A stretch of 64,000 nt of DNA from Endothia cerciana. Taxonomy: Eukaryota; Ascomycota; Sordariomycetes; Diaporthales; Cryphonectriaceae. Both the position numbers and the translations under genes were made by a program. Within the stretch, counting starts at the first letter, position 1, and each line of letters opens with the position of its first letter. The stretch is from assembly GCA_026119935.1 (NCBI GenBank), contig JALRMH010000007.1, positions 1,045,097 to 1,109,096 on the forward strand, written 5' to 3'. Shown piece by piece: positions 21,768-32,929 of the stretch. Under the pieces are notes generated by a model that worked only from the letters and a program-made list of their open reading frames with translations, was not told the origin of the DNA and made no database searches.

Positions 21768-22319
21768 TAGAAGAAGGGAGTCGTGATAGTAGGGAATACT
21801 ATAACAGACCAGTCCAGGCCCATATCTTGGGGTAGCCTCTACGGTGGGGCTTCCTGACCTTAAGACCTTGGCCCGATCCCCATTCCGGCTTCTTTCCCCT
21901 CACCAATGGCGCCATGTGCTTATTCCCCCTATTATTTCCAGCCCTTCCCATCACTTCTCCCCCCTTCACCAAAACCCTCTGGTTCTCCTGCCTCGCTCCA
22001 CGCCCACGGATCCTCAAACGTCTCGCAACGTTATTCCCAGTCAAAGCCGAGCTCTCTGGTCGCGCCGCCGACGACGCCAGCCGGCGCGAGTAAGCTGTCA
22101 CTTCTCGCACCGAACCGAGCGGCCCTGACAGCCGAGGTGTCAAAAGAGGTACGCCAGACCTCTTATTCCCGAGAGCCGTGCTACCCATCTGGGGGTCCCG
22201 AGTCCACGGTCTCGGAGCCTGGCCTCTGGAGGCTCGTGCTACTTGGGCAGTGACCCCTGGTTCATGCTCGACCGGTCGTCAGTCTCACCGGAAATCAACC
22301 GGTGATAAGTGCCCGTTGG

Positions 22320-24800
22320 ATGGATCATCCTCAGTCTCGGGGGGGATCCTCGAGACCGAGGTATAACCCTATGCCCATTGGAGGACCGGACCGACCGCCT
22401 ATCACCCAATCACCCAGCCCGGGTACAATCTATGCCTCGGCGCCGGGACCCAAGGACGGCTCCTATGACCACAGCGAGCGGCGCTCTGTGGACACGGACT
22501 TGAACAGTCCGAGTACCAGGGGAGAGCCCGGCTTCAGGCAGGATTCCGATTATCCGCCCGAGCCACCAAGCGCGGTCACAGACTACACAGACCGCAGCTC
22601 GACCGCCTATCCCGAGGTCAGAGACTATGGCTTCAAGAGTGAAGACGCCGATGGTGATGGCGAGCCGCAAAAGAAGAGGCAGAAGCGCAACAAACCTACG
22701 CTGTCCTGCTTCGAGTGTGTTGAGAGGAAGACCAAGGTGGGTTTCCCGGCTCCCCAAAACTTGTATCTGCCCGTCCTGCCCAGCAATTGCTCCTTGAAAT
22801 GTCCCGGCCTTGTTGTCTCGGCCGCACTGGGAATATTCGAGGCCGCCCTGTCCTCCGCCTCCACGTCCTCTGCACTAATGTCATAGTGCCGCAAGGAACA
22901 ATGTGGTAATGGTGATAGCGGGCGTCCGGACTCTGCCTTGACGGCGACACGAACCCGCCGCCCCCCACCCTCCTCCGGGTCTTGCTGTTCCTTCCAAGGC
23001 CCGTGGTACGAGAAAGTACACACAGCTGATATCTCGACAGTGCGACCGTGGTCGGCCCAACTGCCTTGCGTGCATCAAGAGACAGACCGAGTGTCGGTAC
23101 GCCCAGGTCGCCAACCTCCTGGAGGAGACCTCCCGGGCTTCCGCCAGCGGCAGGCGCACGACCAAGCCGCCCAGGAAGAAGCCAGGGCCGACAATGAACC
23201 CTAGGTCAGCTATCCCTAACATCGCAGACCGCGGTGTGCTCTCCACCAACAACTACCTCAGCAGGGCCGCGGTCGCCCTGTCGACGGGGCTACTGTCCAA
23301 CATCCCCTATTCCCTCGCCACCGGCTCCAACATCTTCGGTATCGGCGCAGGGCATCCCTTCACTAACATCTGGACGCGCAACTGGGGCCTGGACGAGGTC
23401 ATCGTGATGATGCCGAACAAGGTCCAGTGCGACATCCTCCTCACGCGGTACTTCGAGTGCGTCGACCCCGTGTACCCCATGCTGCACCGCCAGACCTTCC
23501 TCGACGAGTACGACCACTTCTGGAACCTCTCCGTCGAGGAGCGGTGCCAGTCGGACCCGGCCTTCGTGGCGCTCATGTTCGTCATGTACGGCCTCGGGAC
23601 CCAGTTCCAGCGCATCCCCAACAGCAACGAGCAGTCCAAGGCCAACACGGCCGAGATGTACGCCTCGGCGGCGAACCAGGCGCTCCGCGCCGCCTCGTAC
23701 CTGTCGTGCGCGTCCATCCGCTCCATCCAGGCCATGGTGCTGATGGTCTACTTCCTGATCAACGACAACCACGCCAGCGACGGGTGGGCCTTCGCGGGCA
23801 TCCTGATGCGCCAGTCGTACGCGATGGGCCTGCACCGCGACCCCAACATCGTCACGCCCGAGGCCACCGCCTTCGAGAAGAACGAGCGGCGCAAGCTGTG
23901 GCAGGCCGTGCTCCTGCAGGACACCTTCATGACCGTCCTGCTGTCCCTGCCGCCCAACGCGACGCACACGGACGTCAACGTCGACGACCTCTTCGACGAG
24001 CCGGCCGAGGCGTACACTTTCCACAACGGCACGAGCCACGCGACCACGGACACGGCCTACATCCGCGGCAGCTGGACGCTCGCCAACCTGGTGCAGGAGT
24101 CCATCTGCAGCCCCCGCTGCCTCGACATGCCCATCTGCGCGACCCCGCGCCACAAGACGAAGCTCGTCGCCGACTTCCGCGCCGTGTACCGGTCGTTCCC
24201 GGACGTCTTCCGCTCGTGGGACGCCGACAGCCTCGCCTCCCTGGCCGCGCGGGACAGCCGCGCGGTGAGGCAGACCCTGTTCCTCACCAGCAACTACTTC
24301 CACAACCTGATGCTCGTCCACGCCAGCGAGAGCGCCGAGGTCCCGGTCAACGTGCGGGGGACGCTGGAGGCGGCCCACGAGGCGATGAACGCCTTCTTCA
24401 TGCTGTTCGTGCTGTTCGAGCAGGAGGCGCGGACGTGGTGGGTCTTCAGCCACCGGGCGTTCCTCGAGGCGCTGTGCATCGGCAGCGTGCTGCGGGAGAC
24501 GGTGAGGGAGCCGGGCGGGGACGAGACGGTCGGGAAGGACCAGCTCTTCGTGAGGGGGAAGGGGGACATTGGTAAGTTCCCAGCCACACACATAGTCTAG
24601 ACTCCCCCCCACCCCCCCACCCCCCCCAACCTTTTCCCACTTCTTCTCTGGCGGTCCCGAGGGAGGAGCAACGCAAGCTGACCTTGAGGCCGGCCGACTG
24701 GACAGCCCGCATGGTCCAGATCATGAACCGGATGGCCGAGGGCGAGGACGGCTCCGACGTGGCGAGGACGCGGGCGCAGGTGCTGAGCGAGTTCTTGTGA
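22320..24800 (+). CDS. Zn2Cys6 transcription factor with fungal-specific trans domain
   Basis: The spliced model has exons 22320-22736, 23041-24571 and 24706-24800 (2043 nt, 680 residues), with introns of 304 and 134 bp. Residues 1-115 are a Pro/Ser/Gly-rich disordered region, followed by a basic nuclear-signal-like PQKKRQKRNK. The binuclear zinc cluster uses Cys 130, 133, 140, 147, 150 and 157 (CX2CX6CX6CX2CX6C); intron 1 falls immediately before the third Cys. The middle homology region starts near RYFECVDPVYPMLHRQTF and matches the fungal trans family (YSLATGSNIFG, ASYLSCASIRSIQAMVLM, RQSYAMGLHRDP, ERRKLWQ). It is a nuclear DNA-binding regulator; target genes cannot be inferred and no neighbouring pathway cluster exists. 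The ATG at 22320 is the first in frame. The 304-bp first intron could hide a micro-exon. Confidence 0.88.
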
Positions 24801-26088
24801 TTTCGGCTTCTCAGTAGAGCAAGGCCCCTCACGGTACGGGTCGGTGATACAGTACTACCTGGTACAGCTGCATCAGTATTCTTAGACGGTTAGGACTCTC
24901 CCTACCCAGGGTGGCATGATACGGCATGGAAGCAGCATGAGGAGCAATGTTTTCACTCTGCATAGGCGGTAGCTTGATGGTGGAACGGCTCCTTACAGTT
25001 GTATGTGCATGCCCGGAAGGAGCTACACCTTTTGCGGTATGTCTACTTAGATACCTTGTATTTGTTCTTGTTCCGCTCTCATAGAGGTCATCATATTTGC
25101 GTAATGAGATTGTATAGCCTTGACCTAGGTATCTACCTCTGTAATCCCCTTCGGACCGTTTTTCCTCCCGAGTGTCTACATTGCTTCCTCATCCCGAGCC
25201 TTTCACAAGACACTCTGTCCTCCTTCGCTGCATAGAAGGAGATGTCATGTCTAAAGTCGTTACCTCGTAGTCCTGTCTTTCAATCACCTTCAAATTCCGT
25301 CGCAGGCGCCCACCCCTAGCCTAATATGGGTTCTTCACCCTTGCTTAGTTCCTGATATCAGGGCCAGACCTCGGACAGTCTGGGAATAAGGCGGTACTAG
25401 GATGCATTTTCCACGCCGCCAGGGAGCTTGACCCACCTCCCTCCCTCTCTACTACAGAAAAGTCCGGTCTCTCACAGCATGTCCACGCCTGAACAGCAGC
25501 GGGTAGAGTATGCCCGACGCGTCTTGCTGCCTACGCCCTCTCGGGCAGGCTCAAGTCCCCAGAAGAAATGTAACCAAATGTCGAGTAACGTAATAGTTGC
25601 TTGCTCGCTCCCGATGTTCCCGATCTGACACAAAGCGTGCTGAGTTGCCGATGCCTCCACTCCTTCCCCCCCCCCCCCCGGCTCTGAATTCGTACAAGTA
25701 ATCGATGTACCTGTGGTATTAAGTATTCATTCCTCGAGAAGAGTCACGTTGGACAGTTGGCGGTGATCCAGGGACCCAAGACACTGGCAAGTTGCTCTCA
25801 CACGGACCGACGACCTTGGTGCCCATCCCGGGGCAGCCGCACAATGTATGTAGCATTCACGGCAAACATGAGTCCAGGCCGAGGTGGAGTCGAGTTCGGA
25901 CGTGGAGCGGGAGCGGTAGAGGCCTCATGCGGACGTGATGCTGTCTCATGAGTGCGACAAAGTCTGGGTGCCGTAGCCGCAGGTCGTGAGGCCGAGGTTC
26001 GCACATCAGGGCATGACGTTAGAATGGGTGATGACTGTCCTTGTCTCGTCGCGTCTCGATGTGTCCGAGCTGGAGCCAGCTGCCTCTT
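24801..26088. other. Intergenic between convergent genes
   Basis: About 1.3 kb receiving the 3' ends of the Zn2Cys6 gene and the RING gene. No coding region was recognised. There is a C13 run at about 25667-25679. Confidence 0.5.
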
Positions 26089-27798
26089 CTAGGACCGCCT
26101 CCGGCTCTGACCGCCATGGTGACCGCTTCCACCACCACTAAATCGATCCCGAATCCAGCTTATGGGATTTGAGGAACCTCCCCCGTTTCCACCTCCCGAG
26201 TGGTGACTGCTTCGACCGCTCCGCTGAGTGTCCCAACTCGACGAGTTCGTCCGACTGGCACGGGGGCGGACAGGGGACCTATCCCTAACCGACGACGACT
26301 CACCCGGCGTTGGGCTGGTAGGCGACCACGAATCTCGCCTGTCACGAGGCGTCTCCGACTGAGGCTGTCTGTAGCTCGAGGGGCCGGCGAGGTTGCGGAT
26401 TGCATTCAGCCGTCGTTCACGCTCCTCGGCACTTCGGGCTCCTCGCGTCTGGTATGAGCTACCACCAGAAACGCCGCCTGGTGCATCGGCGCCCCAGGGG
26501 TTCCCACCGCTGCCGCCGAGCCAACTAGGGTGAGCGGGACCGCCGGAGCCCGAGTTGCCATTCTCGGATGCGCGCCGCCAATGACTGCCAGGACCGCCGG
26601 CGGCATCTCCGTCCTCATCTCCGTTCCCGTTGCCTTCTCGCTTCTCGATCGGCGCTCGACATATGGGACACGTATTGTGCTCCTTCAGCCACAGCACCAC
26701 ACACCCCTCGTGAAACCAGTGCTTACAGGGCAACACGGCCACCTCGTCTCCGGCGTGCATCTCGTCTATGCATATGGTGCACTCCGCCTTGCCGCTCTCG
26801 CCCATCATCTCCTCGTCGAGCCTCTTCTTCTCCAGTCTCTCAATGGCCGCCTCGGTTGCGGGTGGCGCTGCGTTCGACTGTGGGTTGTTCTCCATCAGCT
26901 GCGTGATGATCCGGTCCAGGGCCTCCTGTGAATAAACGGCGTCGCCATGAACGGCATTGTGAGCGCCCAGGCCGGGGCCGAGGAGAAGGGAAAACAGACC
27001 GTGCAGGCCGCCCTCGAGGCCTGGCTGGCCGACATTGGGTGGGCGTATGTTGCCACCGCCCATCGTGCTACCAAAGATCCTAGGAGGTCGGTCAGCGCTT
27101 GAGCCCATGGTAATGAACGTGACCTCCGGTATGCCGGCCATCGGCGAGCGACGGCGCAAGGGGTGTGGGTGTCCGTACACATCAAAGCCGTCCTGGTGGC
27201 CGTGATCTACGCCTCGCAGTCCGGGGCCTCCGGTGCTGGTAGTGACAGAGAAGGTCGCGCGTCCCCCTGGCGAGACGTAGGTTCTCGTCTGTGTAGAGCC
27301 ACCTGGTCCGGTAAAGATGGTGTCGCGGTTGGATCTGCCGGCCGGGCCCAGAGGGCCGCCCATGAGCATATTCAGGGTCTCCGAGAACCGCGTGAATATC
27401 TCATGCTCGCTGCTCGGATCGATCGGATCACGTCCGCCCGGGTCTCCGCGATTGCCGGGAGGCTGTTGGAGGAAGCTGCTGGTAGGGAACGGCTCGTCGA
27501 TCATCTCCTCGTCTGGATCTGGGAAGGAAACGGGCGGTTCTGGTGGGTTGTCGCGGGGATCGTGTTCTGGGGATACCTGCGGACGGCATGTCAGTCGATG
27601 CGCTACTGCGTCATACACGGGTCAGATGTTAGAGGAGGCTGAACCTACAATCTCGCAGACATCGCTGTGGCAACGAGGGCACTGTAGGCCGTGCTCGTCA
27701 TTGTACCACTCGCAGGTGCAGTTATGGCAATAAACAACCTCTCGGTCGCCGGTGATATCAAGATGGCGGTGGCTGCCAGGGACCTGGGTGAAGGACAT
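26089..27798 (-). CDS. RING-H2 E3 ubiquitin ligase with N-terminal zinc ribbon (RNF115/126 type)
   Basis: The model has two exons, 27798-27649 and 27576-26089 (72-bp intron; 545 residues). Residues 24-43 form a C4 zinc ribbon (Cys 24, 27, 40, 43; YCHNCTCEWYNDEHGLQCPRC) like the ubiquitin-binding ribbon of RNF126 and BCA2. After a long Gly/Pro/Ser-rich linker comes the helix SQEALDRIITQLMENNP and then the RING-H2 finger from residue 316: CTIC..CKHWFHEGC..CPIC with the expected C3H2C3 ligands. The C-terminal 180 residues are Ser/Gly/Arg-rich and disordered. It would attach ubiquitin to client proteins in cytosol or nucleus; the substrate is unknown. The start was set at 27798 because upstream in-frame codons give only a GTG start. 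Confidence 0.9.
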
Positions 27799-29665
27799 AT
27801 TGGCTTGTTGATGCTGCTGCTCTTGGCTTCGTTGATTGTTTTGATGTTGTTGATGTGCAGCCAAGGCCGTGAGTCCAAGGCCTGCTAAGAGGCCAGCTGC
27901 ACGGAGGGCTCTGTACGCCACGGTGAACGGGACGAGATGACTAGTCACTGGCAGCTGTGGATATTCGCGGGGTGATTGGGAAAGGGGGGGGGGGACGGGG
28001 TGGTTCAGCTGTCGCTATCTGTCGCTGTCTGTCGCTGTCTGTCTCTGGCCTGTTCGCTTGCTTGCTGACCAACGCAGCGCGTTGCTGGGTGATTGGTTTG
28101 GCTCGTGCGATCTGAAAGAGCGACAACTATTAGGTACCCTGTGGTGCAAGGAGGTGAAGGGGAAAGGGAGAGGAGAGGCTGTAGGAGAGATGGCAGTAGG
28201 GTTGTGTGCAGGTAAGTACAGTGCAGGTTGAGATGGGCAAAAGTGATGGAATGCAGGCTGGTTGTCAGAAAGCAAACTGGCGACGTCAAGTGACAACACC
28301 GTCGACTTGTGAGGTTAGGTATGTACTATTCATTACCTACAGGGATGGTGGGGCCATCTGTGACGTCCACACCCACAGCTCTGGCCCCACAAAAACCGAT
28401 GCTTAATAACAGAGCCGACTACCCAGTTGGCAGTGCTAGGGTTTCCTTGGTTCAGACCATGATAATAAAAGCTTCTTGTCCCCAGTCGTTGGTCTTTTCA
28501 TTCGCTTGTCGTCGGTCAAATTTCCACCTAGGTTTTTCCGCTCGTCGACTGCGCTCGTGTTGTAACCTCCTCTAGCTTTTAGCTGGCTGGGCACAGGGCG
28601 GCACAGGGCAACACAGGGCAACACAGGGCAGAGAGAGGCCTGATGATTGGGGCCCAAGCCCTCCGAATGTGACACCTTGTGCAGGTCCCAGTGAGGCTGT
28701 GCACTCATGCTCTGTGGTCAGACCACGCCGGCCGACAGTCTCTTTAGATGGTCGGGTGCTTCAGCGATCGAGATAGACAGGCGCACAGAGAAACTCCGAA
28801 AGACAGATTGCAGAGTACAGGCAAGCAGGTTTGCCTCAGGGTCGCGAGGCACCTGGCGTTACGAGCAGGCCTAGGCCTGGTCACCTCTGGCCCCCGTGAA
28901 CAGCCAGCCCGCACTGGATGCAGGATCTGTACTCCTCGCATACTGCCCCGAGCAATGTCCCGCTTGACAAGTCTTCGCTGCAGTGAAGCACCAGCACACC
29001 CGCTGAGTCTAGCGAAATCAGCCCTGGCCCCCAGCCTGAGCCCGAAGTGGATTTACCACGTTTGCTCAAGCCCAACGCCGCTCTGTGTCACCTTGGAGAG
29101 ATCTTCATTTGTCTTCAACAACAGGATACCACAAACAGAGGAGGTGGCCAGCCTGTCGTCCCTCATCGATGTCACGCGGTCACAGAACGGCACAAGTGCC
29201 CGACGGCATCACATGGCCCCGGCCGGTCACCCCGTGCCTCCGTTCCCCACTTCTCGCCGCGCCCGGGGAGGACATGGGCCACCCCCGCTTCGGCGGCCGG
29301 AGGACTTAACTTCGGCTCCGGGGGAAAGGGATGGCGACTTTTTTTTCGGTCTCCAGCTCCATGCTAGGATAGGAGCCTCTCAGGCATATCAAAACACGCA
29401 CTCCGCCGGCCCTGCACGCAAGAGAGATGGGTTGCGCCTGGAGTCTTGATCCCCATTGAATTTTCGCTGTGGCCATTATGCAAGCCAGCTCCTCATATAT
29501 AGTAGATACTGCAGAGGAGATGTGAAGGTATAGGACAGATTGTGCCGAAAGGAGATCCCAAATGATCAGTCTTTTCCGCTCCCAGAATCGCTAATCTCGT
29601 CAGTCCCATGGCTATTTGCTTGCTCCCTTTGCACCTCTCGGGGTGGACAGTCAAGGGCTGCTTGC
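27799..29665. other. Intergenic, RING promoter and BFR1 3' flank
   Basis: Contains the 5' leader of the RING gene, with a TGTCGC-type hexamer minisatellite at 28012-28045, and a short 10-bp tandem (CACAGGGCAA-like) at 28597-28631. The longest open frame (28748-29449, plus) has no family resemblance, and I do not call it a gene. Confidence 0.5.
28012..28045. repeat. TGTCGC-type hexamer minisatellite
   Basis: About six near-perfect CTGTCGCTGT-like units in the probable leader of the RING gene. Confidence 0.75.
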
Positions 29666-31369
29666 TTATGATGCAGCGACTGCCTCGCCCTCCTTCTTGT
29701 CCTCGAGACTGGCGTCCCCAACATCCTTGGTGACCTCCTCGACGGCCCTAGCGCCGTTCTTGTCGCCGTTCTCGGTCGCAGCAGAAGCCTCTCCGTTGGG
29801 CGTGGCAGAGCCGGAAGAGGATTTCTTGCCGTCCCTCTCCTTGGCCTCCTCGGCCTCGAGCTTCTCGATTTCCTTCTTGGCCTTCTCGATGTTCTACGGT
29901 AGATAGTCAGTAAGCGTTTTCAACACGGCACATGGCGGGTGGGAACTTACGCGCTGGGTCTGCGCAGACTGGTCGGACTTCCAGTGGTCCAGCTTGGCCT
30001 TAACCTTCCCGATGACAGCGGGGACCTCATCAGCGCTCATGGGAGGGTCGATGTTCATGAAAGCACAGTCCTCGACGACAGAGGGGGGGCAGTTGAAGGC
30101 CGACGCGGACTTGGTGGCGTTCTTCTTCTTGCCCTTCTTCCCCTTCTTGACGGCGGGAAGGTAGTCGTCATCAAGATCCTTCTTGCTGACGATCTTGGTC
30201 CCCTTGATGCCGGAGTCGTCGACCTTGCGCTCGGCCTGAGCCTCGAGGCCGCTGCTGGCCTGGAGGGGTGCCTTCTCCTCAGCGACGAAAGAGGGGTCGA
30301 AGAAGTGCAGGAGGCTGTTTGCGCGGCGGATCTCGTCGAGGTACGCGGCGTCACTCGCCTCGGCGAGCATCTTCTGGGCGCGCTCCTTCTTGCGCCCCTT
30401 CTCCTGGCGCTCGCGCTCGGCCCTGTTGCGCTCCCACGCCTTCTGCTTCTGGTCGCGCTCCCAGTTATTGAAGGCCTTTCGGGCCGTGTGGTAGTCGTCC
30501 TTATACTTCTTCATCTCGTCCCACTTCTCCCGCTGCTGGGCCTGCAGCTTGGAGCGCTCGTCGCGGAGGCCACTGAGCTCCTTGTACGCAGCATCCTGCT
30601 CGGCCTTGATAGAGTCAAGCTCGGACTGGATGGTGTTGTACTGTTCGGAGAGCGCCTTGGCCTCGGGATTGTTGGACTTGCCCTTGGTCTCCTGAACCTT
30701 GGCAACGAGCTCATCCACCGCCTTCTGCTTCTCCTCGATCACGGGGAACTGCTTGCGCGAGCGCCTCAGCTTGCCGATCTGCTCGACGGCCTTCTTCTCC
30801 TCGAGCAGGGTCAGCCTGCCGGATGCGACCTGGGCGTCCAGCTCCTTGATCCTATTGTCCAGAGCGGCCTCGTCCTTGAACCCGACGGTATCCTGCAGGG
30901 TCTTGAGCTCCTTCTTGCGCTCCTTGATCTGCTCATCCAGGCGCTTGACCTGCTCCTGTGCCGCAGTACGTGAGTTCTTGCCATCGCCCTGCCTCTTCCG
31001 GATCTCGTTCAGCTGGGCGATGAGCTCCTGCCGGCGCTTCTGGGTGGGGTTCTCGGGATTCTTGCCCGGGCTGGCAAGCTCGATCTTCTGCTTGATGGCA
31101 TCCTACAAGTCGAGTGCTTGGTGAGTGGTGGGCTCTCAAGCGGTGTGCGGAGGGCGCTGCCGGTCCAGTGTGGCAGGCCAAGTAGCAGTCGGGGAGGCAA
31201 TTGAGGAGGCACAGAGGTGGGGGAAGGCGAGGGTTCAGCATACAAGTTGGGTCTTGACCTGAGTATGTTCCTTCTCAAGCTTGGCGACCTTCTCCTTGAA
31301 GGCAGCCTCGTCAGGCTTCTGCGGCTTTGTGGCAGCCGGGGCGGCGACGGCAGGGGCGTCTTCAGCCAT
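29666..31369 (-). CDS. bfr1: Nuclear segregation / mRNP protein Bfr1
   Basis: The spliced model has exons 31369-31244, 31102-29951 and 29893-29666 (1506 nt, 501 residues), with introns of 141 and 57 bp. Bfr1 is a coiled-coil RNA-binding protein associated with polysomes and ER-bound mRNPs, and it affects ploidy maintenance in yeast. After an Ala/Pro-rich start (MAEDAPAVAAPA) nearly the whole protein is charged heptad sequence: KEKVAKLEKEHTQVKTQL, then RRQELIAQLNEIRKRQGD and AQQREKWDEMKKYKDDY. A family signature EIRRANSLLHFFDPS follows, then KKGKKGKKKN and a C-terminal FNCPPSVVEDCAFMNIDPP block. The acidic Ala/Glu tail ends at TAA 29666. Start choice: the upstream in-frame frame lacks an earlier convincing ATG with family sequence. 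It is divergent from RPB5, with 640 bp between starts. Confidence 0.93.
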
Positions 31370-32008
31370 ATCAAAAGAATCGACCTGATAGATGGAACCG
31401 AGAGGAGATAGCCCGAGCGACCAGGTCCTGTATCGACGCAACACAGGAGACGATCAGAGGCGGATCGGTCTGTTGACAGGTCAGATGGGTCGTCGAAGGA
31501 GGGAGGTCCGAGTCGAACCAGTGGAGTGGAGTTGGTATTTTGTTGAATAGGAATTGGTAAACCCTGAGTCGGTGCTGGTACATCCCCAAGAGTCTCGAAC
31601 TTTTTTTTTTTTTTAATTCTTTTTTTTTTTTAATTCTATTATCTTTTGTCACTCCAATGGACAGACTGGCTGATTCACCCCCAGATTTGTGGGGGCCCTG
31701 CCTCGGCCGCTCCATGTGAACCCCACCCTAGCACTACCTAGGAGGTCTGGCCCCTGGCTTGCTGCAGGTGGTCCCGTGGTTTGGCCTTTCCATTGTTAGG
31801 TAGCGTGGTAGGCTGTCTTGGTCTTGCGCGCTCGGGGAGCTGCCGCCGGCAGCCTCTGTGAATTAATTTTCGACACGGATGCTCTCAGCTTCTCTCATCC
31901 CACCTAGCACCTTCATCGACCTTTACCACAACCTCGACGCTTGTCCTGCAGGCCAACCACGACGTCCCAACCATCCTGCCCCAGACTCCTCCTGCAAGTC
32001 ACCCCAAG
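31370..32008. other. Divergent promoter region of BFR1 and RPB5
   Basis: A 640-bp shared upstream region of two constitutive genes. It contains paired poly(T) tracts near 31601-31612 and 31620-31631 (T12 and T12, poly(dA:dT) type), which commonly act as nucleosome-depleting promoter elements. No gene inside. Confidence 0.6.
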
Positions 32009-32929
32009 ATGGATGACGCGGCAGCTGCCAACCGGGAGGCCAACCTCAAGGAGGCGATCCGCTTCTGGCGGGCGTGGAAGACTGTGCATCAGATGTGCCA
32101 GGACCGGGTATGCGACCACGCCCTCCGCCCTCTGGCGCAACCTCGCGCGCACGAACCCTGCGGTCCCGGATTTCTTGTGATACAGCATGTGTCGGGATGC
32201 GACGACAGCTGGCTGACCGTGAGCTCCATAGGGATACGAGCTCACCGATGAGGAGGTGAATATACCCCTCGACAGGTTCAGGGACGAGTACACCAACCAC
32301 GACGGCAGCGTCAAGTAAGCCTTTCCAGCAGGCCGCTACCCTATACCCTCCTAATCGCGAGACCTCCGTGACGGGACATGATGCTAAAACCCTGTACCCC
32401 CAGCCGCTCCAAGCTGCAGTTTTCAGCACGCCCCTCCGAATTAATGGTCAAGAAGTACACCAACCCCCCGACCCCCGCCAACCTCAATCCTGAGCCCGAG
32501 TGCGGCACCGTCTACGTGGAGTTTATGCAGGATAACCAGATCGGCGTCAAGGAGATTAAGAGATTCGCGTCGCACGTGGCGGGCAACAACTTCAAGGCCG
32601 GCATCATGGTGACGATGGGCACGCTGTCGCCCCAGGCGCGCAAGGGTATTAATGCTACCAGCGCCCTGACCACCCTCGAGTGCTTTCTGCTCGAGGACCT
32701 GTTGGTCAATATCACCCACCACGACCTGGTGCCCACGCACGTCGTGCTGAGCCGCGAGGAGAAGATCGCGCTGCTCAAGAGGTACCGCCTGAAGGAGACG
32801 CAGCTGCCGAGGATCCTTATGAAGGACCCCATCGCGAGGTATTACGGTCTGAAGAGGGGCCAGGTGGTCAAGATCATCCGGTCCAGTGAGACGGCGGGTC
32901 GGTATGCCAGTTACAGACTCTGTGTCTGA
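32009..32929 (+). CDS. rpb5: RNA polymerase I/II/III shared subunit Rpb5 (RPABC1)
   Basis: The spliced model has exons 32009-32107, 32232-32314 and 32404-32929 (708 nt, 235 residues; yeast Rpb5 is 215). Introns are 124 and 89 bp. Rpb5 is a structural subunit of all three nuclear RNA polymerases and sits at the lower jaw near downstream DNA. The eukaryote-specific N-terminal domain is visible (FWRAWKTVHQMCQDRGYELT, then SKLQFSARPSE). The C-terminal assembly domain is shared with archaeal RpoH: HHDLVPTHVVLSREEKIALL, LKETQLPRILMKDPIARYYG and GQVVKIIRSSETAGRYASYR. The ATG at 32009 gives the normal N-terminus. The C-terminus ends at the usual YRLCV. Intact and highly conserved. Confidence 0.97.

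Larger units (their letters stand above)
17813..22319. other. Long gene-poor interval with repeats
   Basis: About 4.5 kb without a convincing gene. It contains several G or C homopolymers of 12 bases or more, a 42-bp perfect inverted repeat at 19245-19342 and an ATAC-type AT-rich tract at 21674-21767. The last part before 22320 is GC-rich and probably the promoter and leader of the Zn2Cys6 gene; its open frames start at non-ATG codons or lack family features. Confidence 0.55.

Noticed and set aside
23290..24612. Long antisense open frame (440 codons) over the Zn2Cys6 gene
   Set aside because: A shadow of strong GC3 bias in the real plus-strand coding sequence; translation is Val/Arg/Glu-rich without domain features. 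The same applies to the long antisense frames over PI-PLC (47899-49566), FNIP-like (57490-60156) and the MFS gene (45966-46973).
28748..29449. Plus-strand 233-codon open frame starting with ATG
   Set aside because: No recognisable domain, composition switches along its length, no splice or neighbour support; in GC-rich intergenic DNA an open frame of this size can occur by chance.
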